DNA of 64,000 nucleotides from Planctomycetota bacterium (GCA_026692905.1 JAPLNL010000045.1:1-64000), one strand, 5' to 3'; counted from the stretch's first letter, positions 27,814 through 38,329 are shown. The notes: a model not told the origin generated them from the sequence alone. Made by a program: numbers and translations.

Positions 27814-28536
27814 TTACTTCTTGTTGTTTTGGTTTGCTGGTTTGTTAGGATCTGCTGCGCCAGGCTTTCCAGGTCCGGCAGCTCCTGGCATGGGAGCCAT
27901 TGGCTTCTTCGCTCCCGAATCCGCGTCTCTAATCTGACTAAAGTCCATCAAAATCATTTGGGACATCTGTGGGGTACCAGATGAATTTTCCATCGCACTA
28001 TTCCATGGAGCTGAGTAGGCCGCAAACTGTCCAGACCGCGTATCGACGACATAAATCAATGACTGAGCAAGCTTGACATTACCGCCAAGCCGTGCGCCGA
28101 AAGTACCACCGCTGACAAGCAGATACTCAGGATTTTTGCTTTGCCCCAATTGTTGCTTCACGTTGGTCATGAACAGTCCGCCAAATCGTCCCATCTTAGG
28201 ATAGTAAACCCAGCCTTTAAGGTCACCTGTGATGAAATCCAACGCGAAAAAGCCTTCGGCATCGTCACCTACCTGAGCCGTGCAAACCGCCATGTTTGCT
28301 CCACCGTGCGTTGCGGAAGCAGCTAGGAGATCGGTAGGAACTTTGTCCCTTGCAATGCCATTCCAAGTGGATTGGCTCGACGCCGATGCGGACTCTCGTC
28401 CTAGCCAAAACGCGGTCCCGACGACTACGCTCAGAGCGATACCGGCTAGCACCCCATACGCAACCAACGTCCAATTGCAGCATCGTGCCTTGCTGGTCGA
28501 TGCCACCATTTCCAAACTTGTATCTACTTGGGACAT
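27814..28536 (-). CDS. Single-pass membrane protein, unknown function
   Basis: 240 residues. One transmembrane helix at about residues 24-46 after a short cytoplasmic head, then a periplasmic domain of about 170 residues with beta-rich stretches ([49 protein letters not shown]) that resemble the strands of a repeated sensor or propeller blade, and a Pro/Gly/Ala-rich tail ending [10 protein letters not shown]. No family recognised. Likely cotranscribed with the BtaA-like gene immediately downstream. Confidence 0.8.
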   Translation of the reverse strand: MSQVDTSLEMVASTSKARCCNWTLVAYGVLAGIALSVVVGTAFWLGRESASASSQSTWNGIARDKVPTDLLAASATHGGANMAVCTAQVGDDAEGFFALDFITGDLKGWVYYPKMGRFGGLFMTNVKQQLGQSKNPEYLLVSGGTFGARLGGNVKLAQSLIYVVDTRSGQFAAYSAPWNSAMENSSGTPQMSQMILMDFSQIRDADSGAKKPMAPMPGAAGPGKPGAADPNKPANQNNKK

Positions 28537-28620
28537 CTTTGACTTCCTTAATCGAAAGAAACCTCGTCTGCAGAGTAGCCAGGAAACACTCCCAGCCTCG
28601 ACTTCAATTTAGCAAGTTGT

Positions 28621-31600
28621 CTATCTCGAAGATACTTTTCCAGCCAGTTTTGCAGCTTGCTCTCTTTGAACAAACCACACCAAAATAGGGGATGCGATGA
28701 AAATCGAACTGTAGGTTCCGACCACAATGCCTACAAATAAGCAGTAGGCAAATCCATGGATTCCTTCGCCGCCAAACATGTACATCAAAAGAATGGCAAG
28801 GATGGTTGTTGACGAAGTCAACAGGGTTCGGCTCAGCGTTTGAGTCACGCTGGCATTGATCATTTGCTCAGTCAAGTTCTGGCTCTTTCCCTTGACTTCG
28901 CGGATTCGGTCAAACACGACGATCGTGTCGTTCAGTGAGTAACCAATAATCGTCAAGAAGCCAGCGATGGTCGTCAACGAAACTTTGAAGTCTTCGATGA
29001 GCAAGAAACCAAACGGCTTAAACAACCAATGGCTCACAGCAATGAATGCGAGGGTAATCAAGACGTCGTGCACGAGTGCAACCACCGCTGCAATACCATA
29101 GGCTAGTTTTTGAAAGCGGAACCAAATGTAGCCCACGATGAAAACCAAACTCAGCAAAAGACCAGCGATGGCCCGTCGTTGCATTTCACCTGCGACGCGC
29201 GACTCAATCGTGCTTACCGATTCAAAAACAGGCTCGGAACGTATTGTTTCTTTCATTTTGTCAATAACGGCTGTGGCTTTCGCCGAATCGAATGGAAGCG
29301 TCACGGTCCACGCCTCATATCCAACGAGCGATTCGGTGGTCCAACCGGTGGCGTTCTTTGGAACCATTTCAATTTGGGCCGGCACCAAAGTTGTTTGGAT
29401 GGATTCTGCAGCCTCGATCAGTTTCTCGGAAACTTGCATGGCATTCATTTTGGCGGTGTCGCCTTTACCACTTTTGAATTCCAAGTCAAACGAAGACTTG
29501 ATGACGGAATCGTCAGCAGGCACTTCTGCTTTCACATCGCCGTCCGTTTTCACTTCTGCTCCTGGAGCAGCGGCAGCGTTCGGATTTGCAGTCCCTGGTT
29601 CTTGGAACGAAATCAATTTGGCAGAACGCTTGGGACTCCAAGAATCGGATTGAGGGTTCGCTACAGGCTTGACGAAGACATCATAGTTCACCAACCCCGC
29701 CTTCCCGCTCTCCTTGAAACCCTTAACCAAACGAGACGTTACATCGTCTTTGTCTTTGATGGAAACGTCTAACTTATAGACGGTATTCTTTTCATGTCCA
29801 GACATTTCAACGTTGGTCAAAGTTGTTTGGATAGGCAACCCGTTCGAATCGGTTTCGAAGACCTTGTCGGAAATCTCTCGTACGTCTTCTACGGACGTAC
29901 CTTTGTCGAGGGTGAAAACAACAGAGACACCGCCATTGAAATCGATATCCAGAATCTGGTTGCCTCGCAACGCCGTTGCGATCAGTCCGCCGATAATCAA
30001 GATCAATGATCCTGTGTAGCACGCAAATCGGTACTTCATGAAGTCGACATCCTTGTCACCAAAAATCGATTTGCGGGCAGTATTCACATAGTCCATCATG
30101 CCAAGCGACAGGAACTTCCACTTTTCAGCAACTTCAAACAATTTGTGAGTCACAAACACAGCCGTGAACAAGCTGATGACCAAGCCGATAATCAGAGTAA
30201 TCGCAAAGCCTTTGATCTGTTCCGTTCCAACGAAGTACAGAACAACTGCGGTGATCAGGGTTGTTAAATTCGAGTCAAAAATAGTGGTCCAAGCCCGATC
30301 GAAGCCGTTGCGGATGGCCATTCGAGGCGTTGCATTCTTCTCTGTTTCTTCGCGAATACGCTCAAATACGAGAACATTTGCGTCAACACTCATGCCTACC
30401 GACAAAACCAAACCGGCGATGCCAGATAGGGTTAGCGGTTGTTTGATCACAATCATGCAGGCGAGAATCATTCCAAGATTCAGCAGGAGGGCAAAGGTCG
30501 CCACGATCCCTGAAAATCGGTAGTAGAGCAAAACACAAAGAATCGTAACGATCAGAGATATTCCGCTGGCGTATTCAGCCTTGGCAATCGCATCGCGTCC
30601 CATGCTTGCGCCAACCGTATTCTCGCTGATCGGGGTCTTCGTTAGCGCCCCCGGAAGTGCTCCGGAATTCAAGATACCGACCAGAAAGTCGACTTCTTTT
30701 TCAGTAAAGCGACCTTCGATCAACCCCTCGCTTCGAATCGTTGAATTCAATTGCGGCGCGGACAGAATACGTCCGTCAAGCAAAATGGCCATCCGGCGGA
30801 AGTGATCGCCACTAGGCAAGTTTGCTCCCGTTAGACGCATCAGCTTGTCGCCCCCGCCCACGGTCATTTTGAAGTTGACTTCATAGCCGCCCTTTGAGGA
30901 TATCGACTTCTTTGCCGTGGCTAAATCACTACCGTTTACTTCAGAGTAAAGTTTGCCAGCTCGCTCGGTCGCCAGCAAAACATCGACGTCAATAATCTTT
31001 TGAGATGCCAACCATTTTTCAAAGTCATTTGCCTTACCACCGGCTGGTGGCGAAATCAAACGACCGGTTTGAGAATTTCGAATCAAATCTCCAGGCTGGT
31101 AACCCGTTACTTGACGGATGCCATCAATTTCAACACCGCGACCAAGCGTTCGCCACATACCAATGACTCGCTCTTCGTTGGTCGTCTTGTCAACCATCTT
31201 AATATCTCGTCGAACCCGCACATTCTGATCCGGGCTGTTCGCTTGGGCTGTCGCCAAATCAAATAGCCCTTGATGGTCATTTCGGTTGGCCACGATTCGA
31301 AACTGCAAAATTCCCGTTTCCGTAATCTGGCGTTTTATTTCAGCTAGTTCTGTTTCGTCAACGTCAGGAATCGTGATTTCGATTTGGTCCTCTCCAATGG
31401 GACGAATCAGCAACTCTTTGGTCCCTGATGGATTCAAACGGTTAACCAAAGGGAACATAAAATCTTTGGCCAAAATCTTGACCTTCGAGTTCCCTTCCGT
31501 CGATCTGTCGATCTGATAAATAAGATTCGTTCCGCCGACAATTTCAGGACCAAATTTCAATCGAAACTGCGTGTCAAATGGTTTCTTTTCGTCTGTACTA

Positions 31601-31911
31601 CTGAAACTCTGCTTGTAATTCGCTGCGGGATTAAAAAAGGTCAGACCCAAAATCAGCGCAGTGGATAACACCGACAAAATGATCAAGTAAAACGCGGTCA
31701 AGTGCGCTGGCATCTTCAGCCTGCTCGCGGCCAACTTACTCAAAAGAAAGGGAATCAAAACAGCCCCGCCCATCACGGCGAGGTTGGTGATCCCAGATAC
31801 CCAATCCGTGGCCAAGGGCGCGGCACCAGCTCCAGTTCCGGGCAATCCGGGGATGCCACCAACGTTCGAAGGGCCTTGTGCGATCATTTCCTGAAAGAAA
31901 TTTCCAAACAT
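28621..31911 (-). CDS. secDF: Fused protein-export membrane protein SecD-SecF
   Basis: 1096 residues. SecD and SecF are one polypeptide, as in several planctomycetes and Gram-positives. The first half (about 1-620) has a signal-like first helix, a large periplasmic P1-type region (about 100-430) and a six-helix RND bundle with the SecD motif DANVLVFERIREE; the second half (about 640-1090) repeats this with a shorter periplasmic part and the SecF motif NDTIVVFDRIRE. It uses the proton-motive force to help translocated proteins leave the SecYEG channel. The first SecD periplasmic part contains extra sequence and the SecF part carries an Ala/Pro/Asp-rich insert near 790-830. It follows yajC on the same strand, the classical order. 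Confidence 0.95.
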   Translation of the reverse strand: MFGNFFQEMIAQGPSNVGGIPGLPGTGAGAAPLATDWVSGITNLAVMGGAVLIPFLLSKLAASRLKMPAHLTAFYLIILSVLSTALILGLTFFNPAANYKQSFSSTDEKKPFDTQFRLKFGPEIVGGTNLIYQIDRSTEGNSKVKILAKDFMFPLVNRLNPSGTKELLIRPIGEDQIEITIPDVDETELAEIKRQITETGILQFRIVANRNDHQGLFDLATAQANSPDQNVRVRRDIKMVDKTTNEERVIGMWRTLGRGVEIDGIRQVTGYQPGDLIRNSQTGRLISPPAGGKANDFEKWLASQKIIDVDVLLATERAGKLYSEVNGSDLATAKKSISSKGGYEVNFKMTVGGGDKLMRLTGANLPSGDHFRRMAILLDGRILSAPQLNSTIRSEGLIEGRFTEKEVDFLVGILNSGALPGALTKTPISENTVGASMGRDAIAKAEYASGISLIVTILCVLLYYRFSGIVATFALLLNLGMILACMIVIKQPLTLSGIAGLVLSVGMSVDANVLVFERIREETEKNATPRMAIRNGFDRAWTTIFDSNLTTLITAVVLYFVGTEQIKGFAITLIIGLVISLFTAVFVTHKLFEVAEKWKFLSLGMMDYVNTARKSIFGDKDVDFMKYRFACYTGSLILIIGGLIATALRGNQILDIDFNGGVSVVFTLDKGTSVEDVREISDKVFETDSNGLPIQTTLTNVEMSGHEKNTVYKLDVSIKDKDDVTSRLVKGFKESGKAGLVNYDVFVKPVANPQSDSWSPKRSAKLISFQEPGTANPNAAAAPGAEVKTDGDVKAEVPADDSVIKSSFDLEFKSGKGDTAKMNAMQVSEKLIEAAESIQTTLVPAQIEMVPKNATGWTTESLVGYEAWTVTLPFDSAKATAVIDKMKETIRSEPVFESVSTIESRVAGEMQRRAIAGLLLSLVFIVGYIWFRFQKLAYGIAAVVALVHDVLITLAFIAVSHWLFKPFGFLLIEDFKVSLTTIAGFLTIIGYSLNDTIVVFDRIREVKGKSQNLTEQMINASVTQTLSRTLLTSSTTILAILLMYMFGGEGIHGFAYCLFVGIVVGTYSSIFIASPILVWFVQREQAAKLAGKVSSR

Positions 31912-31988
31912 CTGCTATTTAGTCCGTGCGTTGGATTCAGTGAAGCTTTTGGCTTCGCTATCAAGGGAGGTAGTAGGGGTAAATGGTG

Positions 31989-32489
31989 TTAACTAGCAAC
32001 CGAACGGATCGAATTCCGGTCAATCGTTAGTTTTGCGTTTGAGTTTTCGTCGACTCGAAGAGTCACCGTCCCCGCATCCGTGTTGATATTGGATACGATT
32101 CCGTGAATTCCAGCCGTTGTGACCACTCGGTCGTTCTTCTTCAAATGGTTCAATCGCAGAAGCTGCGATTGCTTTTCGTTGCGTGCACTTCGAGGCTGTA
32201 TGAACATCAAATAGATGTACAGACAAACAACTAAAACCAAGAAGTAATTGAGCGGGCTAGAGAAGAACTCTTCAAGCAAACTCGGGGTCTTTTTGAGAAC
32301 GGGTTCTGACGAAGGACCTGATTCCGACTTGTTTTCGGTCGTCCCGCTCTCCAGCTGACTAACAGGAGTACTGTCCTCGCTCGCAGTATCCGCCGCCTTG
32401 ATGATTCCTGCATCTTGTGCGTGCGACTCCTTGGTTGCGAAACACAACGCGGCAGAGGCTATCACAAAAACGAATACAAAGCGAGGCAT
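31989..32489 (-). CDS. yajC: Sec translocase accessory subunit YajC
   Basis: 166 residues. The YajC core is at about 75-166: a single membrane helix (NYFLVLVVCLYIYLMFIQP), then NEKQSQLLRLNHLKKNDRVVTTAGIHGIV and a beta-barrel-like C-terminus. Unusually, about 75 residues precede the core: a signal-like hydrophobic segment (MPRFVFVFVIASAALCF) and an acidic Ser/Thr-rich linker. Standard YajC has about 110 residues and only one helix. The first segment may be a cleaved signal or a second anchor. The gene heads the yajC-secDF group and is divergent from the parvulin gene. Confidence 0.9.
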   Translation of the reverse strand: MPRFVFVFVIASAALCFATKESHAQDAGIIKAADTASEDSTPVSQLESGTTENKSESGPSSEPVLKKTPSLLEEFFSSPLNYFLVLVVCLYIYLMFIQPRSARNEKQSQLLRLNHLKKNDRVVTTAGIHGIVSNINTDAGTVTLRVDENSNAKLTIDRNSIRSVAS

Positions 32490-32755
32490 TGGGGAGCGAG
32501 TCTTGAAACCCGTGGAAGTCTTGTACGGAAACGCAAACCAAGCAGTGTACGGCTACGCAAAAAACGTCACAAGTCCAGACTTTCCCAGTTGCCCCCTTTC
32601 CGGTCGAGTTTCCGCCTTGACCCGCCCCCCGCGATCTTCGTACACTGCCCGAATTACGCAGTTCTCACCAAACGGCCGCCCCACGAAGGCATGCGGCTGG
32701 TGAGGATCGATCGTGGACGACCCAATATTGTCCTAAATTTTCACGAGGAAAACCC

Positions 32756-34693
32756 ATGCGTCCTATCCAACAAAAAATCCGTCGGACCCGTTTCCGTCTA
32801 GCCCACCTGCTGTCCGTTGCGATCCCAATCGCTCTTTCCTTGTGTGGTTCGGGGGTATTGGCTCAACAAAACAGGCAGCAACCACCGACCCAGCAACCAC
32901 CGACGCAAAACGGAAAAGGAGTCGCAGCAACTCCCGCCTCGTCCACCAGAAAAGTCTCGGACGACCCTAACCTCGCTCCAAAAATCGTGGCAACCGTCAA
33001 CGGAATGCCGATTTCGCTCGATGATCTTGCGGCTCAGTGCAAACTTCGCTTCGGTGAAGATGTCCTCGAAGATATCATCAACAAAACACTGATCTTGCAA
33101 GCCTGCGAAACGCAAAAGATTTTCATCTCGCAAAAGGACATCGATGAAGAGATTTCCAGAACCGCTGGCAAATTCAAGCTTTCCACGGCAATGTACCTCA
33201 AGCTAATCCAAGACGAACGAGGTATTTCGCCAGAGCAATATGCTTCCGACGTCATTTGGCCAATGCTGGCTCTGCGTTCGCTTTCACGAGGGCAGATCAA
33301 GGTTACTCCCCAAGAAATTGACCGGGCATACCAAAGCGAGTTCGGCCCCAAGGTCCAAGTTCGAGGGCTCTTTTGCTCCGATCTTCCAAAAATCACCCAA
33401 TTGCAGAAAGAAGCAACCAGCAACCCTGAGAGCTTCAAGACCCTCGCAAAGAACCACAGCGAAGACCCAAGCAGCGCTAGCGTCGAAGGGCTATTGCCTC
33501 CGATTCGTCGCTTTAGTGGCGACGAAGAACTGGAAAAGATCGCCTTCAGCTTACAACCCAACCAAGTCTCACAGGTTTTCACCGCAGGCGAGATGCACGT
33601 CGTCCTGCAATGCGTTCGTCATCTAGAACCAACCAATCCGCCTTCGGCCCAAATGAAAGAGATCCAAGATCGAATTAAGGTCGAAATCGAGGACCACAAA
33701 CTTCGCAGCACCGCCGAAACCGTCTACAAATCGCTTCGTGATAATGCGGACGTCACCATCGTTAACGGCAATCCCCAACTCATGGCTCAGTACCCAGGTG
33801 TCGCCGCCATTGTCAAAGGTCAAGCGGTGCCTATGCAACGCTTTGACGAAGCCTGTGTCAAACGACATGGCGTCCAAATTCTCGAAGGCGAAATCAATCG
33901 CAAACTAATCGAAGGTGCGCTGATTCAATCGCGGTTCCAAGTAACGCAAGCGGATATCGATGCGGAAATCAAGCGAGCAGCGGACTACTACGGATACATG
34001 AATCAAGACGGAAGCCCCAACGTCGAAGAGTGGAAAAAGAGCGTATTATCCGAGGACAATATTACCTTCGAGATGTATGTCCATGATGCGATTTGGCCAA
34101 GTGTTGCCCTCAAAAAACTGGTCGCTGGCAAAGTGCAAGTTACCGACGAAGATCTTCGCCGAGGCTTTGACTCCAACTACGGACCACGAGCCGAAGTTCT
34201 CGCGTGTGTCCTTAGCAGCCAACGCACCGCCCAAGAAGTATGGGAGTTGGCAAGAAACAACGCGACCGAAAAGTTCTTCGGCGAACTCGCGAACCAATAC
34301 TCCGTTGAGCCAAGCTCAAAAAGCAACTTCGGCAAAGTGCCACCACTTCGACGGCACGGCGGCCAACCCAACTTAGAAAAGGCGGCCTTCGATCTCAAGC
34401 CAGGTGACCTGTCCGGTATCATCGAAGTCAACGGACAATTTGTTATTCTCAAGAGCCAAGGCCTAACCACACCAGTCGTCAAAGACTTTAATGCAGTTAA
34501 GGATGAGCTGTACAAGGATATTCTCGAAAAGAAGCAACGCATCGCGATGGATAGCCATCTCTCGAAGATGATTGCCGACGCGCAAATCACGAACTACCTA
34601 ACCAAGAAGACGCGATTGGGCGCGGCTGAAACCAAGGCTGCAATGGATACTCTCGAGAAGGCCGGCCCGCCAAACGGTGGCCTGCGCCGCTAA
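32756..34693 (+). CDS. Exported peptidyl-prolyl isomerase with two parvulin domains
   Basis: 645 residues. A signal peptide (about 1-36) ends near VLAQQ; a Gln/Pro-rich linker follows. The rest is an internal duplication: each half has a SurA-like helical chaperone part (IVATVNGMPISLDDLA and AIVKGQAVPMQRFDEA) followed by a PpiC/parvulin domain (about 198-295 and 478-575, both with the PPxRR and FxLxPGxxS-type signatures). SurA/PrsA-type proteins help outer membrane and exported proteins fold. A GAGG-containing ribosome binding site lies just before ATG 32756. Divergent from yajC, which fits a shared role in secretion. Whether both parvulin domains are active cannot be told by eye. Confidence 0.88.
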   Translation: MRPIQQKIRRTRFRLAHLLSVAIPIALSLCGSGVLAQQNRQQPPTQQPPTQNGKGVAATPASSTRKVSDDPNLAPKIVATVNGMPISLDDLAAQCKLRFGEDVLEDIINKTLILQACETQKIFISQKDIDEEISRTAGKFKLSTAMYLKLIQDERGISPEQYASDVIWPMLALRSLSRGQIKVTPQEIDRAYQSEFGPKVQVRGLFCSDLPKITQLQKEATSNPESFKTLAKNHSEDPSSASVEGLLPPIRRFSGDEELEKIAFSLQPNQVSQVFTAGEMHVVLQCVRHLEPTNPPSAQMKEIQDRIKVEIEDHKLRSTAETVYKSLRDNADVTIVNGNPQLMAQYPGVAAIVKGQAVPMQRFDEACVKRHGVQILEGEINRKLIEGALIQSRFQVTQADIDAEIKRAADYYGYMNQDGSPNVEEWKKSVLSEDNITFEMYVHDAIWPSVALKKLVAGKVQVTDEDLRRGFDSNYGPRAEVLACVLSSQRTAQEVWELARNNATEKFFGELANQYSVEPSSKSNFGKVPPLRRHGGQPNLEKAAFDLKPGDLSGIIEVNGQFVILKSQGLTTPVVKDFNAVKDELYKDILEKKQRIAMDSHLSKMIADAQITNYLTKKTRLGAAETKAAMDTLEKAGPPNGGLRR

Positions 34694-34722
34694 GCACATC
34701 GCATGTGTTTCACCCGTCAATT

Positions 34723-34796
34723 AGCCGTTGGGCGCTAGCCCCGGTTTCCTAGCGTGATCGACATTCGTCGAGAACCGCGGCTAACGCCGTGCGGCT
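34723..34796. repeat. Inverted repeat downstream of the parvulin gene
   Basis: Imperfect 24-base arms, AGCCGTTGGGCGCTAGCCCC and onward, paired with AACCGCGGCTAACGCCGTGC and onward, separated by 26 bases. A second, smaller perfect hairpin with GTCACTCT/AGAGTGAC arms follows at 34813-34833. They fill the gap between the parvulin gene and the acyltransferase-like gene. Confidence 0.7.
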
Positions 34797-34865
34797 CATT
34801 TGTTGATTGTGGGTCACTCTTGCCGAGAGTGACTTGGCACGGCCCTAACATCAGCGGTTTCAATC

Positions 34866-35663
34866 ATGCAAACGCACCCAATCGAAAAACCCTCGCGACC
34901 CAAAGGAAGCCGACGTGCCTTCCCAAAATATCGCGAGACAGTCCTCAATATCATCCGCGTCTCTCAAAACGTTCCTAGCTTTCCTCTGGTGCGAAAGATG
35001 CAGCTTGGCGAACTCTCCGCCATTCGCAAAGCCTCCAACCCAAGAATCGCTTGGTCTACCCTCTTTGCGAAAGCCTATGGACTCGTCTGCCAGCGGCACC
35101 CGGAACTCCGAGAACTGTTCGTAAAATACCCAACCAAGCACTTGTACCTTCACCCCAAAAGCGTTGCCTCACTATCTGTCCATCGGCAGGACGAGGACGG
35201 CAATCATCGATTGATTTGGGGCCGATGGAATAGCCCCGAATCCTCATCGCTCTTGGAATTGCAGGAGCAGTTGGACGCGTTTTGCAATGCACCCATCGGA
35301 GACGTTTTCGGCGAAGGCCTATGGCTAGAACGCATGCCCTCGCTGCTGAGGCAATTCGTTTGGTGGTGGGTTACCAATTGGTCCGGTCGTCAACGAGCCA
35401 AACGCATTGGAACATTCAGCATCTCGAGCGTTGGCGGCCAAGGTGCGCTCAATGCACACCATCCGCTCATCACGACCTCTAGCTTGGCGTTCGGCCCCTT
35501 GGATGAAAACGGAAACTGCGAAGTGGTTCTGCTTTGCGATCACCGAACCCTCGACGGTGTGTTGGGAGCCAGAGCACTGCAAGAACTAGAAAAAACCCTC
35601 GCCGGACAACTTGTTGATGAACTGCGATCGCTTGCTCCTCGAATCGCAAGCGATGCAGCTTAG
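34866..35663 (+). CDS. Stand-alone E2-type acyltransferase catalytic domain
   Basis: 265 residues resembling the catalytic domain of 2-oxoacid dehydrogenase acyltransferases (CoA-dependent acyltransferase fold, trimeric core). The catalytic motif is kept as CDHRTLDG (His226, Asp230), matching the consensus DHRxxDG. There is no lipoyl domain and no peripheral-subunit-binding domain, so it cannot work in the usual dehydrogenase complex alone; it may be a lipoyl-independent CoA acyltransferase. The N-terminal region (about 15-70) aligns in character with the first helices of the E2 catalytic domain. Isolated on the plus strand. Confidence 0.7.
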   Translation: MQTHPIEKPSRPKGSRRAFPKYRETVLNIIRVSQNVPSFPLVRKMQLGELSAIRKASNPRIAWSTLFAKAYGLVCQRHPELRELFVKYPTKHLYLHPKSVASLSVHRQDEDGNHRLIWGRWNSPESSSLLELQEQLDAFCNAPIGDVFGEGLWLERMPSLLRQFVWWWVTNWSGRQRAKRIGTFSISSVGGQGALNAHHPLITTSSLAFGPLDENGNCEVVLLCDHRTLDGVLGARALQELEKTLAGQLVDELRSLAPRIASDAA

Positions 35664-35743
35664 GGAATCCGCTGCGACTTCTCCGACTCGCCCCTTTCGG
35701 CAACGCTGTTGAGCATTTTTCGCTGCAGAAACCAAGCGTTTGC

Positions 35744-35812
35744 GTAGCGAAAGTCGTCAAGACTTTCGGCTGCATCGCCTAAACGACCGAAACGCTTGAC
35801 GACTTTCGCTAC
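35744..35812. repeat. Palindromic element, TGTAGCGAAAGTCG family, copy 2
   Basis: GTAGCGAAAGTCGTCAAGAC at the left and GACGACTTTCGCTAC at the right form the arms. About 50 bases match the element at 21153-21223 with few differences, in inverted orientation. The right arm overlaps the 3' end of the flippase-like gene (ends 35809) and supplies its TAG stop codon. Confidence 0.85.
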
Positions 35813-36801
35813 ATGCGATTACCGGGATGCGTATTCTTCTCGCCAATGCCCGTGAAGTAATACGCCGCGCCGATCAGAGAAACGCCGACCAATAGTCCCC
35901 GCAACACACCTGCCACAATCAACCCCGAAAACTCCGATGGCAAATTCGGCAACTCTCGAAACAGATTGTCGATGGCCATCTCTTGCACCCCGACTCCACC
36001 AGGCGTCAGGGGCAATGTTGCCGCTGCCATCGCCGGCGGAATTGCCATAAAGTGTTCCGCGATCGAAGGGGGAGCGGCGTAAAGCGAATTGGAAATCAAG
36101 ACACAAGCTATCGTGAAGCAAACGTGCACCATCAAGCTCGCCCCCAAAAGCTCCAACACCAACATCGGTCGTCCCTGAAAAACCATACATGCATGTGCGA
36201 CGCGATGAAGCGTATGACCCACGACTGGAATCCGATTGACCCATACGAGTGGAATACGATGCCCCAGTACCACAATCATTGCGAGCACGGTTAAGCCAAC
36301 GCAAGTGAATGCCGCCGCTCCAAGCCAAATCCATTTCAACGTCGGAGACAAGCTAGGGGCAATCGAAAGCCCGATGCATGCCACCATGAGCAGTGCAAGC
36401 AAGCCGATCGCTCGATCCACCAAGACCGAAGCGACTACCTCGGCCCGTTTCTTCTCCGCTTTGCGAGCCGCCTCAATCGCCTTGAAGACGTCGCCACCCA
36501 CAGAACCTACACTCACTAAATTCAAAAGCGTCCCTAGAAACCCAAGCCGAACCGCTTCCAGCAATGTGAATGAAACCCCGATCGCCTGAACCAAGATTTG
36601 CCAGCGCCAAAAAGAAAACAAATGGGCAATGAGAACGATCGCAAACGCTTGACCTAGCAAGAACCAGTTTTTGTCTTGCTCTACGAGTGCGTCCCAATTC
36701 TTCTTTGGGAACGTGCAGATCAACCAAACAACAATCCCAACTAGAATTGCAATCTTGGCAAAAGCAAAGCCACTCGAAACAAAGCTGGGTTGAGGTTTCA
36801 T
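35809..36801 (-). CDS. UPF0104/LPG synthase-type flippase domain protein
   Basis: 330 residues from ATG 36801 (the frame extends to 36852). About eight membrane helices and the signature of the lysylphosphatidylglycerol synthase transmembrane region: LNLVSVGSVGGDVFKA near residue 95, then VVASVLVDRAIGLLAL and near the end PLTPGGVGVQEMAI. Related stand-alone proteins move or handle lipid-linked molecules, but the substrate here is unknown. No aminoacyl-transfer (MprF-like) domain is fused. The stop codon lies inside a dispersed palindromic repeat. Confidence 0.85.
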   Translation of the reverse strand: MKPQPSFVSSGFAFAKIAILVGIVVWLICTFPKKNWDALVEQDKNWFLLGQAFAIVLIAHLFSFWRWQILVQAIGVSFTLLEAVRLGFLGTLLNLVSVGSVGGDVFKAIEAARKAEKKRAEVVASVLVDRAIGLLALLMVACIGLSIAPSLSPTLKWIWLGAAAFTCVGLTVLAMIVVLGHRIPLVWVNRIPVVGHTLHRVAHACMVFQGRPMLVLELLGASLMVHVCFTIACVLISNSLYAAPPSIAEHFMAIPPAMAAATLPLTPGGVGVQEMAIDNLFRELPNLPSEFSGLIVAGVLRGLLVGVSLIGAAYYFTGIGEKNTHPGNRM

Positions 36802-36909
36802 GCGAAAGAATTGTGCCTCGGACAGGTCTTGAAGGCCGAGGGCTCGACACACCCTTTGCCGGTGCCGAGAGGCACCGGACTTGCGGATAGAATCGTCATT
36901 AAATGCTAA

Positions 36910-38076
36910 TTAGCCACGCACAGCAGCAGCCAGCTTGGGTGCATTCGAAGTGTTTTCCCAAGTGAATTCTGGTTCGGAACGACCGAAGTGACCACCTGCA
37001 GCAGTCTTGCGGTAGATCGGGCGTCGAAGATCCAAGTATTCAATGATTCCACGCGGCGTCAAATCGTAGAATGTCTGAACCACTTCGCAGATTCTTTCAT
37101 CGCTGACCTTCCCCGAGCCTTGAGTATCCACGCGTACGCTCACGGGCTTGCTCACGCCAATCGCATAAGCAAGTTGGATTTCGCATCGGTCAGCAAGTCC
37201 GGCTGCGACGATGTTCTTCGCGATGTGGCGAGCCATATACGCTGCAGACCGGTCCACCTTCGTTGGGTCCTTGCCGCTGAACGCACCACCACCGTGTCGT
37301 CCCCATCCGCCGTAGGTATCGACGATGATCTTTCGCCCGGTGAGACCGCTGTCACCGTGAGGTCCACCGACCACAAAATTGCCAGTTGGGTTGATATGAT
37401 AAGTGATGTCATCTTTGATCATCGCAGGTGGCAGGCACGGCTTGATGATCTTTTCGATAACGAATTCACGGATTTCCTTGTGCGTAACGCTCGGCGCATG
37501 CTGAGTCGAAACGACCACGTTATTGATTCCGATTGGAGTAAAGTCATCGTAGAGCACCGATACTTGGCTCTTCGAGTCTGGTCGCAGCCAGTTGACCTCT
37601 TTGTTGAAGCGAGCTTCGGTCAATCGATTGGTAATTCGGTGAGCCAACGCAATTGGGAGAGGCATTAGTTCCGCTGTATCGTTGCACGCGTATCCGAACA
37701 TGAGGCCCTGGTCGCCCGCACCGATGTCTTTGTTGTCCGCGGAGCTGTCCACACCCATGGCGATGTCCGGGCTCTGGCGGTCCAAAGCAACCATGACATT
37801 GCAAGTCTTGCCAGAAATGCCTGTTTCATCATCGTCGTATCCGACATCGAGAATCGCTTGACGAACGATATCAGAGTAGTTCACGATCGCTTTGGTCGTG
37901 ATTTCGCCGACAATCAGCGCCAGTCCAGTCGTCACAACGGTCTCACAAGCCACTCGGCTCATTGGATCTTGTGCCAAGAGAGCGTCCAACACGCTGTCGG
38001 AGATTTGGTCCGCCAGTTTGTCTGGGTGACCCATGGAAACAGATTCGCTCGTAAATAGGTATTTGCCCGAAGCCAC
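36910..38076 (-). CDS. metK: S-adenosylmethionine synthetase
   Basis: 388 residues from GTG 38076, which is preceded at the right spacing by a GGGAGG ribosome binding site; the open frame runs to 38271 but the extra residues are not MetK-like. Family signatures: [20 protein letters not shown] near the N-terminus, [12 protein letters not shown] (about 118), and [22 protein letters not shown] (about 260). Reaction: methionine plus ATP to S-adenosylmethionine. This would serve the several methyltransferases encoded elsewhere in the window. I saw no SAM riboswitch in the 250 bases upstream. Confidence 0.97.
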   Translation of the reverse strand: MASGKYLFTSESVSMGHPDKLADQISDSVLDALLAQDPMSRVACETVVTTGLALIVGEITTKAIVNYSDIVRQAILDVGYDDDETGISGKTCNVMVALDRQSPDIAMGVDSSADNKDIGAGDQGLMFGYACNDTAELMPLPIALAHRITNRLTEARFNKEVNWLRPDSKSQVSVLYDDFTPIGINNVVVSTQHAPSVTHKEIREFVIEKIIKPCLPPAMIKDDITYHINPTGNFVVGGPHGDSGLTGRKIIVDTYGGWGRHGGGAFSGKDPTKVDRSAAYMARHIAKNIVAAGLADRCEIQLAYAIGVSKPVSVRVDTQGSGKVSDERICEVVQTFYDLTPRGIIEYLDLRRPIYRKTAAGGHFGRSEPEFTWENTSNAPKLAAAVRG

Positions 38077-38329
38077 CGAAACAACCTCCCTCGAATGGGA
38101 TATCGAGAATGAAGTACTGAAATGAAAACTTGACGACCGGATAGTGTAACCAGCGTTTCGAATAGTTGAAGCCAAAACCAGAGCTAAAAGCGACTGCATA
38201 TTCGTCAAATTCCGCAATTCTTGACGAATCCTTGAGTTTTGGGGAATCATTTCCGGAGCGATCACAAGCAAGATCCCATTCGCGAGCTAACTTTGCACAG
38301 CCAAAATAGATGCTCCTTCCCCGAAAAGC

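Noticed and set aside
38077-38329. Possible SAM riboswitch upstream of metK
   Set aside because: No recognisable SAM-I or SAM-II core could be found by eye; only a ribosome binding site is clear.
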